Below the pieces are notes generated by a model that saw nothing but the letters and a program-made list of their open reading frames with translations, searched no databases and had not been told where the DNA came from. The position numbers and the translations under genes are program-made. A DNA stretch of 64,000 bases. Source: an uncultured Pseudoflavonifractor sp. GTDB taxonomy: Bacteria; Bacillota; Clostridia; Oscillospirales; Oscillospiraceae. Below are positions 25,603 to 34,953 of the stretch, one piece after another. Location of the stretch: contig CANEAY010000011.1 in the NCBI GenBank assembly GCA_947425785.1, positions 1 through 64,000 on the forward strand, written 5' to 3'. Each line of letters begins with the position of its first letter. Positions within the stretch are counted from its first letter, which is position 1.

Positions 25603-27741
25603 ATGGAATTGCTGGAAAAGATCGCCCACAAACTGACCCGAAAGCCCAAACTGGTGGTGACTGTGGCCATACTGCTGCTCATCCCCAGTATTATGGGCTA
25701 CTTTGGGACCCGGGTCAACTACGATATCCTGACCTACCTGCCCCAGGAGCTGGACTCGGTAAAAGGGGAGGCCCTGCTGGAGGAGCCCTTCAAAATGGCG
25801 GCCACCACCATGCTCATCGTGGAGGATATGCCGCCGGAGTACACCAACCAGCTGTTGGAGCAGGTACAGCAGGTACCCGGCGTCAGCGGAGCCATCTGGC
25901 TGTCCAACCTGGTGGGCGTCCAGCTTCCTCAGGAGATGCTCCCCGACGAGCTGCGGGACGTGTTCTTTTCCGGCAATGCCACCATGATGATCGTCCAGTA
26001 CGACCAGGCCGGGGCCTCGGAATCCACCATGAAGGCCATCGATGAGGTGCGCAGGCTGTGCAATAAAAACTGCTTCCTGGCGGGCTTTTCGGTGTTCATC
26101 AAGGACACCAAGGATCTGGTGGTCAAGGAGATGCCCCTCTATGTGGTCATGGCGGTGGCCCTCTCCATGGCTGCCATGTGCCTGATGATGGATTCCTGGC
26201 TCCTTCCCGTAGCCCTGCTGCTGTCCATCGGCCTGGCGGTCATTTATAACTTCGGCACCAACATCTTCTTTGGGGAGATATCCTTTATCACCCAGGCCAT
26301 TGCCGCGGTTTTGCAGCTGGGCGTCACCATGGACTACTCCATCTTCCTCTACGACCGCTACCTGGAGGAGCTGCCACACCACGAGGACAGGCGGGACGCC
26401 ATGGCCACCGCCATCGTGGCCGCCTTCAAGTCCCTGTCCGGCTCCTCCCTCACCACCATCGCCGGCTTCCTGGCCCTGTGCTTTATGCGCCTGACTTTGG
26501 GCAAGGACATCGGCTTCGTCATGGCCAAGGGGGTGGTGCTGGGGGTGGCCACCGTGGTGCTGGTGCTTCCCGCCATCCTTCTCCAAATGGACAGGGGCAT
26601 CCAGAAATTCCACCACCCCTGCCTCAAGCCGAAAATGGAGGGGGTCAACGCCTTCATCGTCCGGCACCGGAAGGGCTTTGTGGCCCTCTTCCTCCTGCTT
26701 TTCATCCCGGCGGTCTACGCCAACAACCACGTGGAGATGTACTACAAGCTGGACGAGTCCCTGCCCCAGGATATGCCCTCCATCGTCTCTACCAACAAGC
26801 TCAAGGACGACTTTAATATGGCCTCCAGCCACTTCATTGTCATGGAGGACGACTTGGGCCACAATGAGATGCTCTCCCTGCTGGACGAGATGGAGGCGGT
26901 GCCCGGCATCACCAGCGTGGCCGCCTACGACAAGTTCCTTCCCGCCGGCATCCCCGACTTCTTTATCCCCGACGCCATCAAGGATATCTGCAAGAAGGAC
27001 GGGTACCAGATGATGATGGTCAACTCCTCCTACGTCACCGCCTCCGACGAGGTGGCCCGGCAGCTGGACACCCTGAAGGAAATTCTCCATAGGTATGATC
27101 CCAACGCCTACATCACCGGCGAGGCGGCGCTGACCGCCGACCTTATCACCGTCACCGATGTGGATTTCAAGGTGACGAGCTACCTGTCCATCCTTGCCAT
27201 TTTGATTTTGGTGGCCATCACCTTCAAGTCCATTGCCATCCCCATTTTGCTGGTGGCCACCATCGAGCTGGCCATCTTCATCAACCAGGGCATCCCCTAC
27301 TTCACCGGCAGCGTGGTGGCCTTTGTGGCCCCCACCGTCATCGGATGCGTCCAGCTGGGCGCCACGGTGGACTACGCCATCCTCATGACCACCCGGTTCC
27401 AGGAGGAACTGCAAAAGGGCCGCGACAGGCTGGAGGCCATCCAGACCGCCGCCACCTCGGCGGATACCTCCATCCTCACCTCCGCCCTGGTGTTCTTCTG
27501 CGCCACCATCGGCGTGGCGGCGGTGTCCACCATGGACATCGTAAAGGCCATCTGCATGATGCTCTCCCGGGGCGCCATCATCTCCGCCCTTGTGAGCATC
27601 TTCATCCTTCCCTCGGTGCTGTGCGTCTTTGAGCCCCTCATCCACAAGACCACCCTCCACTGGCGGACGCCCAAGCCACCCAGGGAGAGAAAGATCCCCG
27701 CCCTGCAGACAGCAAAAGGAAAGGAGTCCGATCCCCAATGA
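25603..27741 (+). CDS. MMPL/RND-superfamily membrane transporter
   Basis: 712 aa. Two repeats, each of a leading helix, an extracellular loop of about 120 aa and five further helices, the MMPL layout. Conserved helix-4 motifs MDYSIFLYDRY and VDYAILMTTRF appear once per half. It probably exports lipids or peptides using the proton gradient, as MMPL proteins do. GGAAGG is close to the start, and a GTG one codon earlier is possible. It overlaps the next gene by four bases (ATGA), so transport needs or is tied to that exported partner. Confidence 0.9.
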   Translation: MELLEKIAHKLTRKPKLVVTVAILLLIPSIMGYFGTRVNYDILTYLPQELDSVKGEALLEEPFKMAATTMLIVEDMPPEYTNQLLEQVQQVPGVSGAIWLSNLVGVQLPQEMLPDELRDVFFSGNATMMIVQYDQAGASESTMKAIDEVRRLCNKNCFLAGFSVFIKDTKDLVVKEMPLYVVMAVALSMAAMCLMMDSWLLPVALLLSIGLAVIYNFGTNIFFGEISFITQAIAAVLQLGVTMDYSIFLYDRYLEELPHHEDRRDAMATAIVAAFKSLSGSSLTTIAGFLALCFMRLTLGKDIGFVMAKGVVLGVATVVLVLPAILLQMDRGIQKFHHPCLKPKMEGVNAFIVRHRKGFVALFLLLFIPAVYANNHVEMYYKLDESLPQDMPSIVSTNKLKDDFNMASSHFIVMEDDLGHNEMLSLLDEMEAVPGITSVAAYDKFLPAGIPDFFIPDAIKDICKKDGYQMMMVNSSYVTASDEVARQLDTLKEILHRYDPNAYITGEAALTADLITVTDVDFKVTSYLSILAILILVAITFKSIAIPILLVATIELAIFINQGIPYFTGSVVAFVAPTVIGCVQLGATVDYAILMTTRFQEELQKGRDRLEAIQTAATSADTSILTSALVFFCATIGVAAVSTMDIVKAICMMLSRGAIISALVSIFILPSVLCVFEPLIHKTTLHWRTPKPPRERKIPALQTAKGKESDPQ

Positions 27742-30275
27742 GAAAAAACAGTACCCGAGTTCTGGCCCTTGGTCTTGCGCTGACTGTGGCCGCAGGTTCC
27801 CTTGTTCCCGCCGCCAAGGCCATGACCATCCCCGCCAGCTATGACGAGACCTATTACGCCACCCTGGACTATTACGGCGGCGTGCGGGAGGCCAGTGTGG
27901 TGAAGAGCTACCGCCTGAACGGGGCCGAGTCTGTCACCGATTACGGCGAATACGACCAGGTGGTAAACCTCACCGACGGCGCCGCCCCCGTTGTGGACGG
28001 CGGAAAGCTCACCTTCACCATGGGGGAGGACGCCCCGGAGAAGTTCTATTTTGAGGGCAAGACCCAAAAGCCCTTTGAGGACTTGCCCTGGGCCATCGCC
28101 GTGTCCTATAAGCTCAACGGCCTTCCCGTCCCGGCGGAGGAGCTGGCGGGAAAGACGGGCCTTGTGGAAATTTGTCTGGACATTACCCCCAAGCCCTCCG
28201 CCCCGGCCTATGGCCGGGACAACCTGGTGCTCACCGTGGCCGCCGCCTTCAATGACGACGACATCGTCTCCCTGGAGGCACCCGGCGCCGAGGTGCAGCT
28301 GGTGGGCAACCTGCGCACCGTGCTCTTTGCCGCCCTGCCCGGGGAGGAGGATCACTTTGTCATCCGGGTGGGCAGCGAGGACTTCTCCTTTACCGGCCTT
28401 ATCCTCCTGGCGGTGCCCGCCACCCTTCAGCAGATGGAGAAGGTGGCCGACCTGAAGGAGGCCAAGGAGAAGGGGGAGGACTCCCTGGACGCCATCGGCG
28501 ACAGCCTGGACGTGATCCTGGACACCCTGGAGGGCATGAGCGGCAGCCTGCACGCCACCGCCAACGGCCTGGATCAGCTTGGAAGCGCCCGCAGCACCGT
28601 CTCCCAGGGCAAGGGGGAGGTCTACAGCCAGACCGACCTGGCCCTGGAGGGCCTGAACGGCCTGGTGGGCACTCTGGGGACTATGGACAGGTACAGCGGG
28701 GTGGCCTCCCAGGCCATCACCGACCTGAACGGGAACCTCAACAAGCTCAACCAAACCACCCAGGGCCTGGCCCCGGAACTGGAGAATGCCCGGAAGACCA
28801 TTACCGCCATCCAGGCCGACACCAAGGCTCTCTCGGAGCTGCTCACCGATGTGGAGGGCTACAACAGGCGGGCCACCAATATTGCCAATAGCCTTTCCAA
28901 TGGGATGGACGACCTGGACGGAGAGCTGGAGGGGATGCGCTTTGCCCTGGATATGCTGGAGGTGGCCCTGAAGAACACCAAGGGCCTGTCCACCATCAAG
29001 ACCTCTGATATGCTGGGGCTGCTCTCCCCGGAGGAGGCGGCCCAGATGAAGCAGGTGCTGGAGCTGCGCAGCGCCTACGAGAGCTATCTGGCGGAGAACG
29101 GCCTGGGCGAGAGCGACCTCTCCTTTGAGGACTTCATTGTCCTTGCCGCCTTTCAGCAGGGCTATGAAAAACAGGTGGAGCAGACTGCTAAGGAGAAGGT
29201 GGCGGAGGCCTATACGGCCTACGCCCAGCAGGTCACCCTGGCGGGGGGCACCCCCATGAGCCCGGAGGACTTTGCCGCCGGGGAGATGGGCCAGGCCGTG
29301 GTGAAGGCGGTGAAGGAACAGGCACAGGCGAATTTCCAGGCGGCCTACACCGCTTTCCTCACCGGCGGGAGCGCTGAACTCTCCGCCGCCAAAGCCCAGG
29401 CCAAGGCGGCCGGCGACGCCTATGCCCAGTTTGCCGCCAACCTGCCCATGGTGGACACCGTCAACGGCAAGATAAAAGAGATCAACAATATGATCGTGGG
29501 CCTCACCGACCCCACTGCCCGGCTGGTGGGGGAGCTGTCCGACATCTGCGAGCTGGTGGGGGACACCGGCACGGCGGATGACCTGACCTCCCTGGCCAAG
29601 CTGTGCCGGGACTTGCTCAAGACCCTGAAGGAGCACGAGGGGGAGGGGGTGGAGCTGCTGGCCCATGCGGACGAGGTGGGGGATTTGCTCTCCCGCATCA
29701 CAGTTACCGCCGACACGGCCCTGGCCGACCTGGACAGCCTTATCGCCACCCTCAACACTTATGAGCCGGAGCTGCAGTCCGCCGTCACCGATATCCAGAC
29801 CCTCTCCACCGCCGCCCAGGCCGCTCTGGGGGGAACGGCTGCCGCTATCGGCTCCGCCGAGGGCCTGCTGAAGAGCGCGGGGCCCCAGCTGGACGCGGGC
29901 ACCGCCAACACCTTGAGCGGCCTCTCCGCCGCCCTGCGCAAGGCCACCACGGGCCTGGAGCAGACCGGCGTCATCCGGGACGCCAAGACCACCATCTCCG
30001 GCCTTATCGACGACGAGTGGGACGCCCACTCCGGTCAGGTGGACGGCATCCTGAATATGGATGCCAACGCCACCCCTGTGTCCATGACCGATCAGCGCAA
30101 CGCTGCCCCCCGGAGCGTGCAGTACATCATGCGAACCCAGGAGATCAAGGTGGAGGAGCCGGAGGAGGAGCAGCTGGAGGAGCAGGCAGCGGAAAAGACT
30201 ACCTTTTGGCAGCGGGTGGTCAACATGTTCAAGGGGATCTGGACGGATCTTAAAAAGCTGCTGCATATCGGGTAA
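27738..30275 (+). CDS. Exported coiled-coil partner of the MMPL transporter (YhgE-like)
   Basis: 845 aa. Signal peptide MRKNSTRVLALGLALTVAAGSLVPAAKA, then a beta-rich domain to about residue 230, a long alanine/leucine-rich helical region with heptads (about 240-800) and a C-terminal acidic stretch (EEPEEEQLEEQ) before a hydrophobic/basic amphipathic helix (WQRVVNMFKGIWTDLKKLL). Architecture resembles the extracellular parts of YhgE/Pip-type proteins paired with MMPL exporters. Role is inferred as a periplasmic-side adaptor; no enzymatic motif was seen. Confidence 0.75.
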   Translation: MRKNSTRVLALGLALTVAAGSLVPAAKAMTIPASYDETYYATLDYYGGVREASVVKSYRLNGAESVTDYGEYDQVVNLTDGAAPVVDGGKLTFTMGEDAPEKFYFEGKTQKPFEDLPWAIAVSYKLNGLPVPAEELAGKTGLVEICLDITPKPSAPAYGRDNLVLTVAAAFNDDDIVSLEAPGAEVQLVGNLRTVLFAALPGEEDHFVIRVGSEDFSFTGLILLAVPATLQQMEKVADLKEAKEKGEDSLDAIGDSLDVILDTLEGMSGSLHATANGLDQLGSARSTVSQGKGEVYSQTDLALEGLNGLVGTLGTMDRYSGVASQAITDLNGNLNKLNQTTQGLAPELENARKTITAIQADTKALSELLTDVEGYNRRATNIANSLSNGMDDLDGELEGMRFALDMLEVALKNTKGLSTIKTSDMLGLLSPEEAAQMKQVLELRSAYESYLAENGLGESDLSFEDFIVLAAFQQGYEKQVEQTAKEKVAEAYTAYAQQVTLAGGTPMSPEDFAAGEMGQAVVKAVKEQAQANFQAAYTAFLTGGSAELSAAKAQAKAAGDAYAQFAANLPMVDTVNGKIKEINNMIVGLTDPTARLVGELSDICELVGDTGTADDLTSLAKLCRDLLKTLKEHEGEGVELLAHADEVGDLLSRITVTADTALADLDSLIATLNTYEPELQSAVTDIQTLSTAAQAALGGTAAAIGSAEGLLKSAGPQLDAGTANTLSGLSAALRKATTGLEQTGVIRDAKTTISGLIDDEWDAHSGQVDGILNMDANATPVSMTDQRNAAPRSVQYIMRTQEIKVEEPEEEQLEEQAAEKTTFWQRVVNMFKGIWTDLKKLLHIG

Positions 30276-30291
30276 AAGGGAGCGTAAAAAG

Positions 30292-30319
30292 GGCCCATGC
30301 CGAGACTTCGGCATGGGCC
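30292..30319. terminator. Bidirectional terminator
   Basis: GGCCCATGCCGA pairs with TCGGCATGGGCC around GACT, between convergent genes; A and T runs are on both sides. Confidence 0.9.
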
Positions 30320-30339
30320 TTATTGTATGTTTTTTGTTT

Positions 30340-31290
30340 TCAGCGGGTCCGCTCGCCCCGCTCACAGCGGTTGCCCCAGGCGTCGATGAGCTCGTCGCCC
30401 CGGTAGACGCAGATGATCTCGCAGTGGTTGGAGCACTTGCCGCAGCTGGCTTCCCGGGTGTGGAACTCCATATTTTCCACGGCGAAGTCGAACTCCTGCC
30501 GCTTGCTGCCCTTCTTGGCCAGGATGGCCACGCCCAGGGCGCCCATCAGGTGGCCGTTGGGGTCTACAATGACCTTGCAGCCCAGGGCTCGCTCAAAGGC
30601 CGCCACCACGCCCTTATTCTTGCTCACGCCCCCCTGGAACACCACCGGGGAGACGATCTTTTTGCCCTTGCCCACGTTGTTGAGGTAGTTGGAGGCCACG
30701 GCGTTGCACACCCCGGCGATGATGTCCTCCCGGGGGTGGCCCATCTGGATCTTGTGCACCAGGTCAGACTCGGCGAAGACGGTGCACCGGGCGGCGATCT
30801 GGGTGGGATGGGTGGAGCGCAGGGCGTAGTCGCCGATCTCCTCCACCTCGATGCCCAGCCGCTTGGCCTGGCTGGACAGGAAGGCCCCGGTGCCGGCGGC
30901 ACAGAGGGTGTTCATGGCGTAATCCACCGCCACGCCGTTTTCCACCAGGATGATCTTGGAGTCCTGGCCGCCGATCTCCAGGATGGTGCGCACGTCGGGG
31001 TAGAAGGTGGTGGTGCCCACGGCGTGGGCGGTGATCTCGTTTTTTACCATGGTGGCACCCAGGATGGTGCCCACCAGCTTCCGGGCGGAGCCGGTGGTGC
31101 CGGTGGCCACCACCTTGTACCGCTCCCGGTCAAACTGCGCCTCCAGCAGGCCCACCAGCTCCTTCACCGCGCCGATGGGATCGCCCTGGGTCCAGATATA
31201 CTGGCTGGCCAGGATATTGTTTTCCTTGTCGATGATGACGCCCTTGGTGGAGATGGAGCCTACGTCGACGCCTAAATATGCGTGTTCCAC
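30340..31290 (-). CDS. 2-hydroxyacyl-CoA dehydratase activase (BadF/BadG/HgdC family)
   Basis: 316 aa ASKHA-fold ATPase. YLGVDVGSISTKGVI is the phosphate-1 motif and LEIGGQDSKII is also typical. Cysteines in NTLCAAGTGAFL and AARCTVFAESD are the ligands of the [4Fe-4S] cluster bridged between two subunits in this family. It injects an electron at low potential, driven by ATP, into a dehydratase. Extra cysteines at the C-terminus (CGKCSNHCEIIC) are notable. It is the last gene of a three-gene operon with two DUF2229/HgdB-type genes. Confidence 0.92.
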   Translation of the reverse strand: MEHAYLGVDVGSISTKGVIIDKENNILASQYIWTQGDPIGAVKELVGLLEAQFDRERYKVVATGTTGSARKLVGTILGATMVKNEITAHAVGTTTFYPDVRTILEIGGQDSKIILVENGVAVDYAMNTLCAAGTGAFLSSQAKRLGIEVEEIGDYALRSTHPTQIAARCTVFAESDLVHKIQMGHPREDIIAGVCNAVASNYLNNVGKGKKIVSPVVFQGGVSKNKGVVAAFERALGCKVIVDPNGHLMGALGVAILAKKGSKRQEFDFAVENMEFHTREASCGKCSNHCEIICVYRGDELIDAWGNRCERGERTR

Positions 31291-31291
31291 G

Positions 31292-32371
31292 TTAAAATAC
31301 CTTCTTTCTCATGGCGATCATGTCGTAAAAGGCCTCCAGCCGGGTCTGGAGCCCCACGTCGCTGGTCTGTACGTCATAGGTCAGGTAGAGCACGGGGATC
31401 TTGTAGTCGGCGCTGATGTTCTGCAGTACCGGCATTACGTCGATCTCCGGGGTGCATCCGGCGGACTTGATGTGGATGAGGCCGTCAAAACCCCGCTCGG
31501 CGCACTGCCTGGCGTACCAGATGTTGGCGGTGGCGGTGGGGCCCATGTCGTACTGGCACAGATCCTGTATCTTGATGCGCAGGTTCTTCTGGCCGTTACC
31601 ATAGTGAAGAAACTGGTTGGTCATGGTCATCCAGCGGTGGACTTCTACGCGCATATCCGCCAGCTTCTGCTCCAGCTCCAGGTTGGAGAAGGCGTCCATG
31701 GCGGTGTAGAACTCTCCCACCACGCCCACACGAAGGGGCTGGGCGGGCTTATCCAGGGGGATGGACTGGAGCCGTCCCTTGGCGGCGCGGTAGCCGGTCT
31801 CCACATCGCTGCGGCAGTGGGCGGTGTACATGGCGGTCAGGAAATCCTGGTAGGCCCGCTTGTACTCCGTTCCGGTGGGGTCAAAGCCGCAGCCCTTATA
31901 GTATTCGCCGGTGATCTCGTCCAGGTACTCCACCATCCGCAGGCCCTCCATGAACTGGGCAAGGCACCGGGCGGGGTTCACCTTGGGGTTGATGCGGCGG
32001 ATGATCTTGATGTACTCCTTCTTCTTGTCCATGTCATAGTCGGACAGGTTGATGAAGTCGAACTGGTAGCCCAAGTCCCGCAAAATTTGCTCCAGAAGTT
32101 CCCCGTAATAGCCCAGGCGGCACAGGCCATGGGTCATGATGAGGGTGTCCGCCCCGGCCTCCAGAGCTTCGATCATGCTGCCCAGTACCGTTTTGAAGGG
32201 GGTGCAGACGTAGTCGGGGCTATACTTGGTACCCAGCTCCATGGTGTGCTTGGTGAGGGCGGGGGGCATGACGTACTTCACGTCCAGGGCCTGCTCCATG
32301 ATATACTTGAGGGCGCAGCCGTACTCGGCGTACCGGGGGAAGGAGATACTCCTTCTCTTTGCCTCTGCCAT
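31292..32371 (-). CDS. 2-hydroxyglutaryl-CoA dehydratase D-component-like protein
   Basis: 359 aa from ATG 32371 (track start is in the upstream gene). It carries cysteines typical of HgdA/B-like folds (YVCTPFKTVLG, HGLCRLGYYGE, SAGCTPEIDVMP) and aligns by pattern with the C-terminal half of large DUF2229 dehydratase-related proteins. The start overlaps the previous stop (TAATG) and the activase follows after one base. It may be a dehydratase-like [4Fe-4S] subunit activated by the adjacent ATPase. Substrate not evident. Confidence 0.78.
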   Translation of the reverse strand: MAEAKRRSISFPRYAEYGCALKYIMEQALDVKYVMPPALTKHTMELGTKYSPDYVCTPFKTVLGSMIEALEAGADTLIMTHGLCRLGYYGELLEQILRDLGYQFDFINLSDYDMDKKKEYIKIIRRINPKVNPARCLAQFMEGLRMVEYLDEITGEYYKGCGFDPTGTEYKRAYQDFLTAMYTAHCRSDVETGYRAAKGRLQSIPLDKPAQPLRVGVVGEFYTAMDAFSNLELEQKLADMRVEVHRWMTMTNQFLHYGNGQKNLRIKIQDLCQYDMGPTATANIWYARQCAERGFDGLIHIKSAGCTPEIDVMPVLQNISADYKIPVLYLTYDVQTSDVGLQTRLEAFYDMIAMRKKVF

Positions 32372-33300
32372 TACAGCATCCCCTCCTTCAAACGAATGAT
32401 ATCGATAAAGCTCTCCAGACGGGTCTCCACGCCGGCGGTGCCGGTCTGGCTGTCCAGCACCAGGTTCAGGATGGGCACGCCCCTGACCCGGCGGGTGATG
32501 AGCTCGTTGACCATGGCGTCGGGGCCGCAGGGGAAGGCACCGATGAGGATGATGCCGTCCACCTGGCCCTTGCGCAGGTCGATGCCGCCCAATATCTCCC
32601 GGCTGATCTCCCACTTGCAGGTGGGGGAGAGCTCCCGGCTGCGCTTGAGGGCGTGTTCCCGCTCCACCAGGTCGGCACGGAGGGGGGTCACCCCCGCGGC
32701 CTTCAGGTAATCGGTGACCACCTTGCCGATGTAGGGATCCTCTACCACATAGCTGTGGCCCGCCAGGAGGATCTTCAGCCCCTCCCGCCTGGACAGCTCT
32801 TCCTGCTTCTGTACCCGGGCCTTGTGCTGGGCCTGATCTGCCTTTTTGGCCAGCTTGTAGGCCCGCTTCGCCGCCTTGGGGCCAAAGCCCAGCTGGCGGC
32901 CCAGGGAGAGGAAGGCGTCTTCCTCGTCCTCTCCGGCCAGCACGTCAATATTGCAGGTGAGGAACTTCTGCTGCGTGTCCCGGAAGACGTTTTTTGTCAG
33001 GTCGGGCATGGCCTCGAACCGGGTGCACATATTCCGGTGATGGCCAAAGTTACTGACCCGGGGGAGAAGGATGTAGTCGCACTGTCCCAACAGGGCGTGG
33101 ACGTGGCCCAGGTAGATCTTCAGGGAGAGGCAGGCCTCGTCGATGGCCAGGGCGGAGCCCTGCTCCAGAATGTCCCGGTCGGTGGGGCCGCTGACCACCG
33201 TTTTTACCCCCAGCTCCTGGAAGAAAACGCCCCAGAGGATGCGGTAACGGTAGTACAGCATGGCCCGTGGAAGGCCCACTGTAATGTTGTTCGTTTCCAT
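32371..33300 (-). CDS. Acyl-CoA dehydratase activase-related protein (DUF2229)
   Basis: 309 aa. Begins METNNITVGLPRAMLYYRY, the recognised DUF2229 N-terminus, with cysteine-containing motifs EACLSLKIYLGH, NMCTRF and FPCGPDAMV that may bind a cluster. In many Clostridia the same region is fused with an activase and the HgdB-like half in a single protein of about 1,400 aa; here the parts are three separate genes. RBS AAGAGG precedes the ATG. A clear promoter was not found. Confidence 0.8.
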   Translation of the reverse strand: METNNITVGLPRAMLYYRYRILWGVFFQELGVKTVVSGPTDRDILEQGSALAIDEACLSLKIYLGHVHALLGQCDYILLPRVSNFGHHRNMCTRFEAMPDLTKNVFRDTQQKFLTCNIDVLAGEDEEDAFLSLGRQLGFGPKAAKRAYKLAKKADQAQHKARVQKQEELSRREGLKILLAGHSYVVEDPYIGKVVTDYLKAAGVTPLRADLVEREHALKRSRELSPTCKWEISREILGGIDLRKGQVDGIILIGAFPCGPDAMVNELITRRVRGVPILNLVLDSQTGTAGVETRLESFIDIIRLKEGML

Positions 33301-33320
33301 GGTTCGACCTCTTATCCATT

Positions 33321-33361
33321 AAAATGACCGGCCCTGGCCTCCGCAAGAAGACCAGGGCCGG
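33321..33361 (-). terminator. Terminator of the NSS transporter gene
   Basis: CCGGCCCTGG and CCAGGGCCGG form the stem. On the minus strand it is followed by CATTTTAA. It lies downstream of the NSS gene and upstream of the DUF2229 gene. Confidence 0.8.
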
Positions 33362-33399
33362 GTGGCATTATAGCATAGTATGGGGAAAAAATCCAGACT

Positions 33400-34731
33400 T
33401 TAGAAGGCGACTTTCAGGAAAAGGGCCACACAGCACAGGATGATGGCGCAGGGGACATAGAGATAGCGGCCCAGGTTGTACCACAGGGCGCCCGGGGCCT
33501 TTTTTGACCCCTTGCCCACCTCGTCCAGCAGGGCCTTTTTGGGGATGATCCAGAACCAGGTCACCGCCCCCAGGGTGGCGCCGATGGGGATGATATAGAT
33601 GGAGACGATGTCCATCCAGGGGCCCCACTTGAAAATGGGCTCCATGTTGAGGCCGAACCCTAAGCAGATGACGCACAGAAGGCCCAGTACCACCTTACGG
33701 CCCAGCTTGGGGAAGCGGTGGAGGAGGGACTCGCCCACCGCCTCAAACATATTCTGCAGGGAGCTGACCCCGGCGAAGATCATGGCCACATAGAGGATGA
33801 CGGCAAAGAGCCGGCCCAGGGGGATGTCCTGCAAAATGCGGGGGAGAGTGACGAAGAGGAGGGAGGGCCCGGCCCCCACGTCCAGCCCGTAGGCAAAGCA
33901 GGCGGGGATAATGACCAGGGCCGCCACCAGGGCGGCGATGGTGTCGAAGAGGGCGGTGCGCTTAGCCAGGGCCACCACGTCCTCGGCGCTGTCCAGGTAG
34001 GCACCGTAGACGATCATGCCGCTGCCGGTGATGGACAGGGAGAAGAAGGCCTGGCCCATGGCCCAGATCCACACCATGGGATCCAAAAGCTCCTCCCAAC
34101 GGGGGGAGAACATATAGCGGTAACCCTCCGCGGCGCCGGGCAGGAAGGCCACCCGCACTGCCAGCACCATGAAGATGAGGAAAAAGAGAGGCATCATCAC
34201 CTTGTTGCTCTTCTCGATGCTCTTGGCTCCCAGTAGCAGGGTCAGCAGGGTACCTGCCACTACGATGACGTGGAAGGGGATCACCGAGTAGTCCGTACCG
34301 GAAAAGCCCTCGAACCAGGCGGCGGTATCCACTGTCATCAGGGAGCCGTCTACCGCTCCGGCAAAGGCTTTGAGGACATAGGAGACGATGACGGCATAGC
34401 CGATGGCGATGCACATGGAGCCTGCCAGAGGAAGCCAGCCCAGAAGGCCGCCTGCCTTGCCCAGGGAGGGTTTGCGCTCCTTCCAGGCCATCTCGTAAGT
34501 TCCCAGGGTGCCTGTCCTGGCCCGGCGGCCCATGGCGTACTCGGCGGAGAGGCCTACGAAGCCGAAGAGCAGGACAAAGAAGAGGTAGGCGATGAGGAAG
34601 GCACTGCCGCCGTAACTGCCCATTTTGGCGGGAAAGCCCCATACGTTGGCCATTCCCACGGCGGAGCCGACAGCGGAGAGCACAAAGCCCCAGCTACTGG
34701 TGAACTGCCTGTGCTTGCGTTCGTGTTCCAT
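33400..34731 (-). CDS. Sodium-dependent amino-acid/neurotransmitter-type transporter (NSS/SNF family)
   Basis: 443 aa from ATG 34731 (GAAGGGAGAATATC upstream). The family signature SSWGFVLSAVGSAVGMANVWGFP in helix 1 (Na+ and substrate site) and about 11-12 hydrophobic segments are seen. Bacterial NSS proteins import amino acids or related compounds with sodium. It is divergent from the TetR gene, whose shared intergenic region has inverted GTTTCTA motifs, suggesting regulation by this TetR protein. Substrate unknown. Confidence 0.93.
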   Translation of the reverse strand: MEHERKHRQFTSSWGFVLSAVGSAVGMANVWGFPAKMGSYGGSAFLIAYLFFVLLFGFVGLSAEYAMGRRARTGTLGTYEMAWKERKPSLGKAGGLLGWLPLAGSMCIAIGYAVIVSYVLKAFAGAVDGSLMTVDTAAWFEGFSGTDYSVIPFHVIVVAGTLLTLLLGAKSIEKSNKVMMPLFFLIFMVLAVRVAFLPGAAEGYRYMFSPRWEELLDPMVWIWAMGQAFFSLSITGSGMIVYGAYLDSAEDVVALAKRTALFDTIAALVAALVIIPACFAYGLDVGAGPSLLFVTLPRILQDIPLGRLFAVILYVAMIFAGVSSLQNMFEAVGESLLHRFPKLGRKVVLGLLCVICLGFGLNMEPIFKWGPWMDIVSIYIIPIGATLGAVTWFWIIPKKALLDEVGKGSKKAPGALWYNLGRYLYVPCAIILCCVALFLKVAF

Positions 34732-34765
34732 GATATTCTCCCTTCTGGAAAGTTTCGATAGAAAC

Positions 34766-34794
34766 ATTTTAGCACATAAAAGTGGAAAAGTGAA
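34766..34794 (-). promoter_or_regulatory. Candidate promoter of the NSS transporter
   Basis: On the minus strand TTCACT and TAAAAT are 17 bases apart, about 35 bases before the start codon. Adjacent palindrome GTTTC-GATA-GAAAC at 34752-34765 lies just downstream. Confidence 0.55.
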
Positions 34795-34858
34795 GAGGGA
34801 AAAATAGAAACGGTTCGAACGTTTTTATTGAGAAGCGGGACGCATTCACTTAAAAACA

Positions 34859-34887
34859 TTGAAATGAAAAGGTTTCTATGGTATAAT
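34859..34887 (+). promoter_or_regulatory. Promoter of the TetR gene
   Basis: TTGAAA and a perfect TATAAT, 17 bases apart. The spacer contains GTTTCTA, also present in inverted form at 34759 and 34805, so these copies may be operator half-sites. An eight-base palindrome GTTCGAAC lies at about 34813. Confidence 0.8.
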
Positions 34888-34953
34888 GGCTCAACAAAAT
34901 ATGAAGATCTATTTGCGGTTGGCGAAGTAAATATAAAAACAGGAGCACATAAT

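Noticed and set aside
27372-30365. 997-aa minus-strand ORF opposite the MMPL/coiled-coil genes
   Set aside because: No recognisable domain and spans two real genes plus a terminator.
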